Source: AP-15 sp963747735 (lineage in GTDB: Bacteria; Pseudomonadota; Alphaproteobacteria; ATCC43930; CGMCC-115725). Taken from it: a stretch of 64,000 bases of DNA. The translations under genes and the position numbers were made by a program. Positions 8,700-17,081 of this stretch are shown in pieces. The notes beneath the pieces are model-generated. The model had not been told where the DNA came from and made no database searches. It worked only from the letters and a program-made list of their open reading frames with translations. The stretch's first letter is position 1, and the number at the start of each line of letters is the position of its first letter. The stretch spans positions 633,931-697,930 of the forward strand of contig CAVVGE010000005.1 of NCBI GenBank assembly GCA_963747735.1. The letters are read 5' to 3'.

Positions 8700-9688
8700 G
8701 ACGGCAGCTCCAGCTCGGCGAACGGGTCGTCGATCTCGGGCGCAAAGCCAAAAAACTCCCAGCTTTCCCGCATATGCGGCGGCAATGGCGCGGTGACCTG
8801 CAGCCGGCCGCCGCGCGGATGCGGGATCGACAATGTCCGCGCGTGCAGATGCAGGCGGCTTGCCGACGGCACCCCCGCCAGATGCGGTGCCGCACCGCCG
8901 TACTTTGCATCGCCCAGGATCGGCGCGCCGATCGCCGCGCAATGCGCGCGCAGCTGGTGGGTCCGACCGGTCACCGGCAAGAGCGCCAGCCAGCTCGCCT
9001 TGTCCCCGACGCTGTCGATGACGCGATAATACGTCACTGCATTCTTGCCCTCGTCGGGATCGGCGCGCACCCGTTCGCCGCCCTGGCCGGCGCGCTTGGC
9101 CAATGCCAGCCCGATCCGTCCCTGCGCCGGCTGGGGCCGTCCGGCGACCAATGCCCAATAAATCTTGCGCGTCGTCTTGTCGCGAAAGGCGCGGGTCAAA
9201 AACGCCGCCGCCGCGGCGCCGCAGGCCAGAGCCAAAACGCCGCTCGTCTCCTTGTCGAGACGATGGACGAGGCGCGGGCGCTCGTCATGGCCAAACCGCA
9301 GCGCGTCGAGCATGCCGTCGAGGTGCCGCTCGGTGCGCGTCCCGCCCTGGACCGCGAGGCCCGGCGGCTTGTTGAGCACGATCACCGCCTCGTCGCGGTG
9401 GAGGACGAGCCCGCGCAGCATCGCCTCATCCTCGGGACGGATGCGAGTCGGCATGGACGGCGATGGCGCATCGGCAAGCGGCGGGACCCGGATCTGCTGG
9501 CCGGCAGCGAGCCGGTCGCCGGCCTGCGCCCGCTTGCCATCGACGCGGACCTGCCCGGTGCGCAACAGCTTTTCGAGCCGGCCGTGGCCGAGCCCCGGAT
9601 AATGCCGCCGGAACCAGCGGTCGAGCCGCAGCGGGCCTTCGGTTTCGGCGACGGTCACGGTGTCGGTCACAGCCCTCTCCGCCCCCAA
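8696..9688 (-). CDS. RluA-family 23S rRNA pseudouridine synthase
   Basis: About 330 residues. An S4 RNA-binding domain (residues about 18-70) precedes the catalytic domain, which carries HRLDKETSG with the catalytic Asp at about residue 145, and late motifs TGRTHQLRAH and GDAKYGG. The enzyme isomerises uridines in rRNA; the S4 domain is typical of RluC/RluD-type members, but the exact target is not certain. The start at 9688 is a TTG; GTG codons a few residues further in are equally possible. It is followed by the ATP12 gene with an ATGA overlap. Confidence 0.88.
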   Translation of the reverse strand: MGAERAVTDTVTVAETEGPLRLDRWFRRHYPGLGHGRLEKLLRTGQVRVDGKRAQAGDRLAAGQQIRVPPLADAPSPSMPTRIRPEDEAMLRGLVLHRDEAVIVLNKPPGLAVQGGTRTERHLDGMLDALRFGHDERPRLVHRLDKETSGVLALACGAAAAAFLTRAFRDKTTRKIYWALVAGRPQPAQGRIGLALAKRAGQGGERVRADPDEGKNAVTYYRVIDSVGDKASWLALLPVTGRTHQLRAHCAAIGAPILGDAKYGGAAPHLAGVPSASRLHLHARTLSIPHPRGGRLQVTAPLPPHMRESWEFFGFAPEIDDPFAELELPS

Positions 9689-9740
9689 GGGCAGAAAGGC
9701 AGAGCCAACCGGCGGCGACCGCCGGGTAGGTTACGATTCG

Positions 9741-11036
9741 TCATGCTTGCGCCGCCGCCCGCTCGCGCAGCCGGTCCCAGTAATCGAGCCGCTTTTTGAC
9801 TTCGCGCTCAAACCCGCGCTCGCTCGGCCGGTAGAAATTGCGCCGCGCGGTCCCCTCGGGAAAATAATTCTGGCCGGAAAACCCTTCCTCGGTCGCATGG
9901 TCGTAGACATAGCCCTGGCCATAGCCGAGGTTGCGCATCAACCGGGTCGGCGCGTTCAGGATGTGCTTTGGCGGCATCAGCGAGCCGGTCTCCCGCGCCA
10001 TCCGCCCGGCCTCGCCAAAAGCGGTGTAGGCGGCATTCGATTTGGGCGCGCTCGCGAGATAAATCACGCATTGCGCGATCGCGAGCTCCCCTTCGGGCGA
10101 GCCGAGCCGATCATAGGCATCCCAGGCGGCGAGCGCTTGGACTATCGCTTGCGGGTCGGCAAGGCCGATATCCTCGGCCGCGGCGCGCGTCAGCCGGCGC
10201 AGGATGTAGACCGGGTCCTCGCCGCCGGCCAGCATCCGCGCCAGCCAATAAAGAGCCGCGTCGGTGTCGGAGCCGCGCAGCGATTTGTGCAGCGCGCTGA
10301 TCAGGTTGTAATGGCCTTCCTGCGCCTTGTCGTAAAGCGGCGCGCGGCGCTGCACGATCTCGGCGAGCTGTTGCGGGCCGAGCGCCGGCGCGGCCGGAAG
10401 CGCCGCGATCTCCTCGACCAGATTGAGCAGGAAACGGCCGTCGCCGTCGGCCATCGCCTTTAGCGCATTGCGGCCGTCCTCGGTCAGCGGCAGCACCCGC
10501 GCGAGACGCTCTTCGGCGCGCTGCAGCAGGGTTTCGAGAGCATCGTCGCCGAGCCGGTGCAGCACAAAAACCTGGGTGCGCGACAACAACGCGCCGTTCA
10601 GCTCGAAAGACGGGTTCTCGGTGGTGGCGCCGACGAGGATCACGGTGCCGTCCTCGACGACCGGCAGAAACGCGTCCTGCTGGGCCCGGTTGAAGCGGTG
10701 GATTTCGTCGACAAAAAGCAATGTCCCGCCGCCCATCTCACGCCGCTTTCTCGCGCCGTCGAACACCTTGCGCAGATCGGCGACCCCGGAAAACACCGCC
10801 GAGAGCGGCTCGAAATAAAGCTCGGTGCCGTGCGCCAGCAGCCGTGCGATCGTGGTCTTGCCGGAGCCCGGCGGCCCCCACAGGATCATCGACGAGAGGC
10901 GCCGTCCCGCCATCATCCGCCCGATCGGCCCGTCCGGCCCCAAGAGATGGTCCTGCCCCACCACCTCGGCGAGGCTGCCTGGCCGCAGCCGGTCGGCCAG
11001 CGGATGCGGCGCCTCTTTTTCAAACAGTGTGCTCAT
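9741..11036 (-). CDS. rarA: Replication-associated recombination protein A (MgsA/RarA AAA+ ATPase)
   Basis: A 431-residue clamp-loader-like AAA+ ATPase that acts at stalled replication forks. Walker A is GPPGSGKTT (54-62), Walker B is LLFVDEIHRF (about 106-115), and sensor 1 is VGATTENPSFELN. The C-terminal tetramerisation domain includes GEDPVYILRRLTRAAAEDIG and the MPPKHILNAPTRLM region. Length and motif order fit RarA fully. It lies just upstream of the pseudouridine synthase gene on the same strand, 52 bases away. Confidence 0.95.
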   Translation of the reverse strand: MSTLFEKEAPHPLADRLRPGSLAEVVGQDHLLGPDGPIGRMMAGRRLSSMILWGPPGSGKTTIARLLAHGTELYFEPLSAVFSGVADLRKVFDGARKRREMGGGTLLFVDEIHRFNRAQQDAFLPVVEDGTVILVGATTENPSFELNGALLSRTQVFVLHRLGDDALETLLQRAEERLARVLPLTEDGRNALKAMADGDGRFLLNLVEEIAALPAAPALGPQQLAEIVQRRAPLYDKAQEGHYNLISALHKSLRGSDTDAALYWLARMLAGGEDPVYILRRLTRAAAEDIGLADPQAIVQALAAWDAYDRLGSPEGELAIAQCVIYLASAPKSNAAYTAFGEAGRMARETGSLMPPKHILNAPTRLMRNLGYGQGYVYDHATEEGFSGQNYFPEGTARRNFYRPSERGFEREVKKRLDYWDRLRERAAAQA

Positions 11037-11102
11037 CGCCGCGCTGATATGGGCCGGGACGCGCGGCCGTGCAAATCCCGCTCGATTCTCGGCGGCGATG
11101 GT

Positions 11103-11528
11103 TTATGCCGCCTCGACGACGATGCCCATGCGTTTGCCGAGCGCCCGAAGCGCCGCATCGATTTGATTGATCCGGCTTTGATGCAGCGGGTCGCGAAGAC
11201 GGCGCACGGCCTTTTCATCCGTGCCGAGCCGCTGCGCCAGGGCGACGTTCGAGACCCCGCCCGACAGCATGGTATCGTGCAATGCCAGCTTGGCCGCGAC
11301 GAGAGCCGGCGGATAGGCGAGAGCGCGGCCATACGGCGGTGAGGGGCGCGGCAACGGCTCGGCGCGCTCGGTATAGAAGGAAACGGCGGTCACCAACGCA
11401 TCCTCGGCCATTGCCGCAGCCTCTTCCTCGGTATCGCCTTGCGTGATTGCTTCCGGCACGTCTGGAAAAGTGACCGTGAAGCCGCCCTCGCGCTGCGGCT
11501 GCAACTCGTAAGGATAGGCATAGCGCAT
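11103..11528 (-). CDS. HicB family antitoxin with C-terminal DNA-binding domain
   Basis: A 141-residue antitoxin. The N-terminal half has the HicB fold (EGGFTVTFPDVPEAITQGDT, then EEEAAAMAEDAL), and the C-terminal half has a helix-turn-helix (GVSNVALAQRLGTDEKAVRRL) that would bind the operon's own promoter. The ORF is intact from ATG 11528. The matching toxin gene lies five bases upstream but is frame-broken, so this antitoxin may now be an orphan regulator. The frame is open upstream because it fuses with the shifted toxin frame. Confidence 0.88.
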   Translation of the reverse strand: MRYAYPYELQPQREGGFTVTFPDVPEAITQGDTEEEAAAMAEDALVTAVSFYTERAEPLPRPSPPYGRALAYPPALVAAKLALHDTMLSGGVSNVALAQRLGTDEKAVRRLRDPLHQSRINQIDAALRALGKRMGIVVEAA

Positions 11529-11533
11529 CGCTG

Positions 11534-11741
11534 TTATTCCCCGATCTCCTCGGGCTTCAGCCCGAGTTGCTTCAGGATGCCGTGCAAAGTCCCGGTTTCG
11601 ATCTGTCGAGTGCCGCCCCACGACCGAGCGCCTGCCGGCAAGCACGACCTTTGTGTGGCTCCTGCCTTCTGACATTATGAACTCGAGGCCGCGCCTTGCG
11701 GCGAGACGGCGCAAACGCCGCAAAAGCTCGGCGGGCTTCAT
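11534..11741 (-). pseudogene. HicA-type mRNA interferase toxin, frameshifted
   Basis: From ATG 11741 the reading gives an N-terminal HicA segment with the catalytic-His neighbourhood EGRSHTKVVLAGRR. About 43 codons in, near 11,610, the homology moves to another frame, which reads GTRQIETGTLHGILKQLGL and ends at TAA 11534-11536, exactly like a HicA C-terminus. The span is 208 bases, one more than a multiple of three, so one base is extra (or two are missing). In the unshifted frame the toxin would run on into the hicB frame. HicA degrades mRNA; this copy cannot make the normal protein unless the shift is a sequencing error. Confidence 0.8.
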
Positions 11742-11772
11742 TCTCCCAATCTCGGACAGATTTGTCCGATTA

Positions 11773-12474
11773 TCAATTGCCGGCTTGGTCAGCGACGGGT
11801 TGAGGCACACATGTCGGCGGCGCGCCGAACACCTCCTCGAAGGTGGTGCGCAGGGCGGCATCGACATCGCCCATTGTCGCCGGCGCGCCGAGGGCGGCGA
11901 GCGAGGTCACACCATGCCCGGAAATTTCCGGATCGATGCCGCAGGGGACGATGCCGCGGTAATGCGCGAGGTTGGGGTCGATGTTGATCGCCACGCCGTG
12001 ATAGGTCACCCAGCGCCGTACCCTGACGCCGATCGCGGCGATCTTTTCTTCGTGCCCGTGATGGGCGACCCAGATGCCGACCCGGCCCTGGCGCCGCTCG
12101 CCGTTCACGCCGAACCGCGCCAATGCCCGGATCACCCATTCTTCGAGACGATGGACATGGCAGTGCACGTCCGCGCCGCGGCGCGCCAGGTCGAGCATGA
12201 CATAGGCGACGCGCTGCCCCGGCCCGTGATAGGTCCAGCGCCCGCCGCGCCCGCTGCGATAGACCGGCAACCGCCCGGGATCGAGCAACTCCTCGTCGCG
12301 CGCGCTGGTCCCGGCGGTGTAGAGCGCCGGATGCTCGAGCAGCCATACCAGCTCCGGGGCCGCGCCGGCGCGGATCGCCGCGACCCGGCCCTCCATCTCC
12401 ACGACCGCGTCCGCATAGGCGATGGGGGCATCGCTCGCACGCCAATCGATCGGGCTGCCTGCGCCAGGGTCCAT
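11773..12474 (-). CDS. lipB: Lipoyl(octanoyl) transferase LipB
   Basis: A 233-residue enzyme that transfers octanoate from acyl carrier protein to lipoyl domains of 2-oxoacid dehydrogenases and GcvH. Family features: LLEHPALYTAGTSA, RGGRWTYHGPGQRVAYVMLD, the conserved Lys in HEEKIAAIGVRV, and IVPCGI with the catalytic Cys. The start at 12474 was chosen because upstream residues are not conserved and run towards the tRNA gene. No lipA is adjacent. Confidence 0.94.
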   Translation of the reverse strand: MDPGAGSPIDWRASDAPIAYADAVVEMEGRVAAIRAGAAPELVWLLEHPALYTAGTSARDEELLDPGRLPVYRSGRGGRWTYHGPGQRVAYVMLDLARRGADVHCHVHRLEEWVIRALARFGVNGERRQGRVGIWVAHHGHEEKIAAIGVRVRRWVTYHGVAINIDPNLAHYRGIVPCGIDPEISGHGVTSLAALGAPATMGDVDAALRTTFEEVFGAPPTCVPQPVADQAGN

Positions 12475-12524
12475 CACAGCTTGATATAGGGTTCCGGATT
12501 TGCTAATCGAGCCGCCCCAATCGT

Positions 12525-12611
12525 GCGGTCGTGGCGGAATTGGTAGACGCGCAGCGTTGAGGTCGCTGTGGGGGAAACTCCGTGGAAGTTCGAGTCTTCT
12601 CGACCGCACCA
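12525..12611 (+). tRNA. tRNA-Leu (anticodon GAG)
   Basis: The 87-nt gene has a seven-pair acceptor stem (GCGGTCG with CGACCGC), discriminator A and an encoded CCA. The anticodon arm CAGCG-TTGAGGT-CGCTG presents GAG, which reads CUC and CUU. A long variable arm (TGGGGGAAACTCCGT) marks it as a class II tRNA, as expected for leucine, and the T-arm contains TTCGAGT. It sits between the divergent lipB and isovaleryl-CoA dehydrogenase genes. Confidence 0.95.
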
Positions 12612-12658
12612 CCTCCCTTGCCGACCGCTCTCGCCGGGTCCGTGCCCCGGCCCGATGG

Positions 12659-12678
12659 ACACCGGCGTTTGCCGGTGT
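12659..12678. terminator. Hairpin downstream of tRNA-Leu
   Basis: ACACCGGC and GCCGGTGT pair across a four-base GTTT loop. It may help end tRNA transcription, but no T-run follows, and similar GC-rich palindromes occur elsewhere in the window, so it may be a dispersed repeat. It ends 11 bases before the next ATG. Confidence 0.45.
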
Positions 12679-12689
12679 GACGATGGCGC

Positions 12690-13862
12690 ATGCAGAACAC
12701 GCGGCTCTCGTCATTCGATTTCGATCTCGGCGCCGAGATCGATATGCTGCGCGCGAGCGTGCGCGATTTCGCCGACGACAAGATAGCGCCGCTCGCCGCC
12801 GAAATCGACAAAAGCGACCGCTTCCCGATCGAGCTGTGGCCGCAGATGGGCGCGCTCGGCCTCCACGGCATCACCGTCGAGGAGGAATATGGCGGTGCCG
12901 GCATGGGCTATCTCGCCCATTGCGTGGCGATGGAGGAGGTGAGCCGTGCTTCGGCTTCGGTGGGCTTGAGCTATGGCGCGCATTCGAACCTCTGCGTCAA
13001 CCAGATCCGCCGTAACGGCAGCGCGGCGCAAAAGCGGAAATACCTGCCAAAGCTGATCTCGGGCGAGGATGTCGGCGCGCTGGCGATGAGCGAGCCGGGG
13101 GCCGGGTCCGACGTCGTCTCAATGCGGCTGCGCGCCGACAAAAAAGGCGAGCGATATATCCTGAACGGCACCAAGCTGTGGATCACCAACGGCCATGTCG
13201 CCGACACGCTCGTCGTCTATGCCAAGACCCGGCCCGATGAGGGCGCGCGCGGCATCACCGCCTTTCTGATCGAAAAAGGCTTCAAGGGTTTCCGCCCGGC
13301 GCAAAAGCTCGACAAGCTCGGCATGCGCGGCTCGCCGACCTCGGAGCTGGTGTTCGAGGAGTGCGAGGTGCCGGCCGAAAACATGCTCGGCGCCGAGGGC
13401 GAGGGCGTGCAGGTGCTGATGAGCGGGCTCGATTACGAGCGCGCGGTCCTCGCCGCCGGCCCCCTCGGCATCATGCAGGCCTGCCTCGACCTCGTCGTCC
13501 CCTACATCCACGATCGCAAGCAGTTCGGCCAGCCGATCGGCGAGTTCCAGCTGATCCAGGCCAAGATCGCCGACATGTACACCGGCATGAACGCCTGCAA
13601 ATCCTATGTCTACGCGGTGGCGCGCGCCTGCGACCGCGGCCGGACGACGAGGAAGGACGCCGCCGGCGCGATCCTTTATGCCGCCGAAAAGGCAACATCC
13701 GCCGCGCTCGATGCGATCCAGATCCTCGGCGGCAACGGCTACATCAACGATTTCCCGGCCGGGCGCCTGCTGCGCGACGCCAAGCTCTACGAAATCGGCG
13801 CCGGCACCTCGGAAATCCGCCGCATGCTGATCGGCCGCGAAATCTTTCAGGAGACCGCGTGA
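12690..13862 (+). CDS. Isovaleryl-CoA dehydrogenase
   Basis: A 390-residue FAD acyl-CoA dehydrogenase that oxidises isovaleryl-CoA to 3-methylcrotonyl-CoA in leucine breakdown. It closely follows the mitochondrial enzyme: EYGGAGMGYLAHCVAMEEVS, MSEPGAGSDVVSM, KLWITNGHVADTLVVYAKT, and the catalytic Glu in GLDYERAVLA, a position typical of isovaleryl-CoA dehydrogenases rather than medium-chain ones. The C-terminus has GGNGYINDFPAGRLLRDAK. The usual partners (methylcrotonyl-CoA carboxylase, HMG-CoA lyase) are not next to it; a RidA-family gene follows after one base. Confidence 0.94.
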   Translation: MQNTRLSSFDFDLGAEIDMLRASVRDFADDKIAPLAAEIDKSDRFPIELWPQMGALGLHGITVEEEYGGAGMGYLAHCVAMEEVSRASASVGLSYGAHSNLCVNQIRRNGSAAQKRKYLPKLISGEDVGALAMSEPGAGSDVVSMRLRADKKGERYILNGTKLWITNGHVADTLVVYAKTRPDEGARGITAFLIEKGFKGFRPAQKLDKLGMRGSPTSELVFEECEVPAENMLGAEGEGVQVLMSGLDYERAVLAAGPLGIMQACLDLVVPYIHDRKQFGQPIGEFQLIQAKIADMYTGMNACKSYVYAVARACDRGRTTRKDAAGAILYAAEKATSAALDAIQILGGNGYINDFPAGRLLRDAKLYEIGAGTSEIRRMLIGREIFQETA

Positions 13863-13863
13863 C

Positions 13864-14253
13864 ATGCGCCGGCTGATTTCCTCCGGCTCGCCGTTCGAAG
13901 CGGCGGCGGGGTACAGCCGGGCGGTGGTCGATGGCGAATGGGTGTTTGTCGCCGGCACCACCGGGTTCGACTATGCGCAAATGACGATCGCCGACGACCC
14001 GGCCGAGCAGGCGCGCCAAGCCCTGCGCAACATCGAAAGCGCGTTGGCCGAGGCCGGCGCGGGGCTCGGCAACGTGGTGCGGGTGCGCTATTACCTGCCC
14101 GACCTCGCCGACTGGCCAAAGATCGTGCCGGTGCTGGGCGAAGTCTTCGGCGCGATCCGTCCGGCGGCGACGGCCCTCGTCTGCGGCCTCGTCGATCCGC
14201 GCATGAAGATCGAGATCGAGATGACGGCACGCCGCGGCAGCGTGCCCCTGTGA
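13864..14253 (+). CDS. RidA/YjgF/YER057c-UK114 family protein
   Basis: A 129-residue single-domain protein. Seen: GEWVFVAGTTGFDY near the start, QARQALRNIESALAEAG in the middle, VVRVRYYLPD, and RPAATALVCGLVDPRMKIEI, where the Arg and the following block line the active site of RidA proteins that hydrolyse reactive enamine/imine intermediates. Members of this subfamily (RutC/Rid-like) vary, so deaminase activity is inferred only. It starts one base after the preceding dehydrogenase stop and is surely co-transcribed. Confidence 0.88.
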   Translation: MRRLISSGSPFEAAAGYSRAVVDGEWVFVAGTTGFDYAQMTIADDPAEQARQALRNIESALAEAGAGLGNVVRVRYYLPDLADWPKIVPVLGEVFGAIRPAATALVCGLVDPRMKIEIEMTARRGSVPL

Positions 14254-14339
14254 TGCGGCCGCGGGTTGGCTTGCCGTCGCGGGCTCGTGCATGCGATCGT
14301 ATTGTTCCGGTCTTGACGGGCCTCCGGTAGCGTCGCGGC

Positions 14340-14765
14340 ATGGCGATCGACCCGCTGAAAGTTGCCAAACGATTGCGGGATGCGGGTTTCAGCGATCCGC
14401 AGGCCGAGGCAGTCGTGGCTACCTTGCAGGAGGCGTCGCAAGCCGCCGATCTCGCCACCAGGGCGGATCTGACCGAGTTCGGTGGCGCGCTTCGCGCCGA
14501 GATCGCCGAGGTCCGCGCCGAGATCGCCGAGGTTCGCGCCGAGATCAAGGCCGAGATTGCCGAGCTTCGCGCCGAGACCAAAGCGGAGATCGCCGATCTG
14601 CGCAGCGAGCTGCGCCAGTCCGAGCTGCGCCTCGAAGCCAAGCTCGAGGCGATCAAGGGGGAAATCCTGAACCGCGTCTTCGGCCTGATCCTGGGCGCCC
14701 TGGTCGTCAATATCGTCGCAATTGTCGGTGCCGTGCTCGCGGCAGCGAAGCTCATCGGACATTGA
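14340..14765 (+). CDS. Coiled-coil membrane-anchored protein (DUF1640/CCDC90-like)
   Basis: A 141-residue protein. The N-terminus (RLRDAGFSDPQAEAVVATLQ) is a small helical head. Residues about 50-110 form an almost uninterrupted coiled coil built from tandem RAEIAEV-like heptads, and one membrane helix (about 117-138) closes the protein. This layout matches the DUF1640/CCDC90 group; the mitochondrial member is MCUR1-like, the bacterial role is unknown. A shorter relative lies at 40,642. Confidence 0.75.
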   Translation: MAIDPLKVAKRLRDAGFSDPQAEAVVATLQEASQAADLATRADLTEFGGALRAEIAEVRAEIAEVRAEIKAEIAELRAETKAEIADLRSELRQSELRLEAKLEAIKGEILNRVFGLILGALVVNIVAIVGAVLAAAKLIGH

Positions 14766-15075
14766 TCGAGCGCAGCTACGCGGCGACCCTCGCCCACGCC
14801 GACGCGGTCGTCGAATAAGCCCCGGCCGCCAGCCGGAAGATCCTCGCTTGCGGCGCCATTGGCCTTGCGCGCTGCGGCATGGCCAATGGCCGGTGCCAAA
14901 GGAGGCCGCCGGGCGCGCTGTTGCCGCTGACCTCCCCGTTCTCTTCCGCCGTCGATCGCCCGTCGGCCGGGGAGCACGGCGGGCGCCTCTGCACGGGACA
15001 GCCGTGCCCGATCCTTTTTGCGTCCCTGCTCGGAACGTCCCCGCCGCTGCTGTCGTTTTTCAATGGATCAAGGTC
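14766..15075. other. Intergenic region, no gene supported
   Basis: About 310 GC-rich bases lie between the coiled-coil gene and the tiny hydrophobic ORF. Open frames cross it, but none has a plausible start, ribosome site or recognisable protein. No strong repeat or terminator was seen. Confidence 0.5.
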
Positions 15076-15165
15076 ATGGAGGACGCAACCGTGGGGGCCA
15101 TTCTGCTGTGGCTGCTCGGCGTACCGATACCGATCATCATCATCCTGCTGCTGTTGTGGCATTGA
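15076..15165 (+). CDS. Tiny hydrophobic single-span peptide (29 aa)
   Basis: From ATG 15076 the peptide begins MEDATVGAILLWLLGVPIPI and continues as a run of Ile and Leu to a final Trp-His. It is essentially one membrane helix with a central Gly-Val-Pro-Ile-Pro kink. Similar tiny peptides occur, from memory, in other Alphaproteobacteria. It lies 11 bases before the next membrane-protein gene, whose ribosome site (GAGGAG) overlaps this gene's stop. No function is known. Confidence 0.55.
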   Translation: MEDATVGAILLWLLGVPIPIIIILLLLWH

Positions 15166-15176
15166 GGAGACGGGCG

Positions 15177-16070
15177 ATGCAAACCACCTCGGTGCGGGTC
15201 CGGGAAGAGCAGGTTGTCGCTGCCGGGCTGACGCCGGCCGAGAGCCCGGTTTCGGCAATCTCATGGGCGGCGATCATCGGCGGCGCGTTTGCGATGGCGG
15301 CGATCGGGCTGATCCTTCTGGCGCTCGGCGCCGGCCTTGGCTTCGCCTCGATATCGCCGTGGTCGAATGCGGGCCCGTCGGCAACGACCTTCGGCGTCGC
15401 CGCGGCGATCTGGCTGATCGTCGTGCAGTGGCTGTCGGCGGCGTTCGGCGGCTATATCACCGGCCGGCTGCGCACGAAATGGGTCTCGGTCGCCAGCGAC
15501 GAGATCTATTTTCGCGATACCGCGCACGGCTTTCTGGCCTGGGCGGTGGCGGCCGTGATCACCGCAGCGGTCCTGGCCTCGGCGGCATCGACGCTGGTCG
15601 GCGGTGCCAGCCGTGTTGCCGGCGCAGCCGCGGCATCGGCGGCGCAAGGCAACTCGGCTTCGGCGCTCGATCCGACGGCGTATCTGGTCAACGAGCTGTT
15701 CCGCAGCGACCATCCCGATGTCAGCGGCAATCCGCAGGCGGCGCATGCCGAGGCCACCCCGATCATCGCCCGCGGACTGAGCGAAGGCAATCTGCCGGCG
15801 GCCGACAAAACCTATCTTGCCCAGCTGGTTGCCGCCCGCACCGGCCTCAGCCAGCCCGACGCGGCAAAGCGCGTCGGGAGTGTGGACACACAGGTCAATG
15901 CGGCCTGGGTCAAGACGCGCCAAGCAGCCGACCAGGCGCGTAAGGCTGCGGCCTACCTGTCGTTCTTCATCGCCTTTTCGATGCTGATCGGCGCCTTTAT
16001 CGCGGCGGTGATGGCGACTGTTGCCGGTCATCGCCGCGACGAGATGCTGGCGCTGCGGCGGCCGCTTTGA
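15177..16070 (+). CDS. Multi-pass membrane protein of unknown function
   Basis: A 297-residue protein that starts at ATG 15177 after GAGGAGACGGGCG. It has two or three helices in the first 95 residues (ISWAAIIGGAFAMAAIGLIL and the following), a fourth helix at about 125-150, a soluble region to about 255, and a last helix (FFIAFSMLIGAFIAAVMATV). The soluble part carries no motif I recognise. Proteins of this layout are found in Rhizobiales and Rhodospirillales without assigned role. It probably forms a two-gene unit with the preceding tiny peptide. Confidence 0.75.
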   Translation: MQTTSVRVREEQVVAAGLTPAESPVSAISWAAIIGGAFAMAAIGLILLALGAGLGFASISPWSNAGPSATTFGVAAAIWLIVVQWLSAAFGGYITGRLRTKWVSVASDEIYFRDTAHGFLAWAVAAVITAAVLASAASTLVGGASRVAGAAAASAAQGNSASALDPTAYLVNELFRSDHPDVSGNPQAAHAEATPIIARGLSEGNLPAADKTYLAQLVAARTGLSQPDAAKRVGSVDTQVNAAWVKTRQAADQARKAAAYLSFFIAFSMLIGAFIAAVMATVAGHRRDEMLALRRPL

Positions 16071-16082
16071 CCGCCGGTGCGA

Positions 16083-17048
16083 TCACTCGGGATCGGGCTC
16101 TGCCAGCACTTCGGCAAACAGCGTGCGGTCGATGTTCCCGCCGGTCTGGATCACCGCGACCCGCTTGCCTTTGAGCCGGTCGCGCTCCTGCAATGCCGCA
16201 GCGAGGGCAGCGGCGCCGGCACCCTCGGCGAGATTGTGCGTGTCGGTGAAGAGGACGCGCATGGCGTGGCGGATCTCGGCGTCGGAGACGGTCACGATGC
16301 GCGCGGCGCTGCGGCGGATGAGGTCGAGCGCGCTCGTATCGGGCACCCGCACCGCCAGCCCGTCGGCGATCGTCTCGGCCGAGTTGGTGCTGACCGGCGC
16401 GCCGGCCGCGACAGACAGCGCATAGGTCGGCGCATTCTCGGCGACGACCCCGATGATCTCGGCCGTGGCGCCCAATGCCTCGCGCGCCGCGATCACGCCG
16501 GAAATGCCGCTGCCGAGCCCGATCGGCACATAGACCGCGTCGAGATCGGACACCGCGCGAAACAGCTCGAGCCCGTAGCTCGCCACCCCCCGCACCAGCA
16601 GCGGATGGTAGGAGCGCACCAGATGCAGCCGCTCGCTCCGGGCGAGATCGACCGCATGCTCGTACGCCGCCTGGAAATCGTGGCCGGCCTCGACGAGCCG
16701 CCCGCCAAACGCGACCACCGCCCGGTTCTTTTCGACGCTGTTGCCGTGCGGCGCGACAATTGTCGCGGCGAGGCCGAGGCGCTGCGCGGCAAAAGCGATG
16801 CTCTGCCCGTGATTGCCGCGGGTCGCGGTGACGACGCCGCGGATCGCGGGCTCGGCCCGCCGCACCTCGTCGAGATAAACCAGCCCTCCGCGCAGCTTGA
16901 ACGCGCCGATCGGCGTGTGGTTCTCATGCTTGACCCAGAGCTCGGCGCCGACCCGCGCCGACAATAGCGGCCAGCAATATTGCGGTGTCGGGGCGATGAC
17001 CCGGTGCACCAGCTCCGCCGCCCGTTCGAGTGTCGCGAGATCGTCCAT
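16083..17048 (-). CDS. PLP-dependent threonine/serine dehydratase family enzyme
   Basis: A 321-residue fold-type II PLP enzyme. HTPIGAFKLRGG carries the Lys that binds PLP, TRGNHGQSIAFAAQ is the substrate-carboxylate loop, and GLGSGISG is the phosphate-binding loop. It lacks the ACT regulatory domain of biosynthetic IlvA, so it looks like a catabolic threonine/serine dehydratase or an eutB-like variant. It is convergent with the membrane-protein gene, with 12 bases between. Confidence 0.88.
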   Translation of the reverse strand: MDDLATLERAAELVHRVIAPTPQYCWPLLSARVGAELWVKHENHTPIGAFKLRGGLVYLDEVRRAEPAIRGVVTATRGNHGQSIAFAAQRLGLAATIVAPHGNSVEKNRAVVAFGGRLVEAGHDFQAAYEHAVDLARSERLHLVRSYHPLLVRGVASYGLELFRAVSDLDAVYVPIGLGSGISGVIAAREALGATAEIIGVVAENAPTYALSVAAGAPVSTNSAETIADGLAVRVPDTSALDLIRRSAARIVTVSDAEIRHAMRVLFTDTHNLAEGAGAAALAAALQERDRLKGKRVAVIQTGGNIDRTLFAEVLAEPDPE

Positions 17049-17081
17049 CGCGCTGCATTCGCCCCGGTTTCGCGCGCGCAG

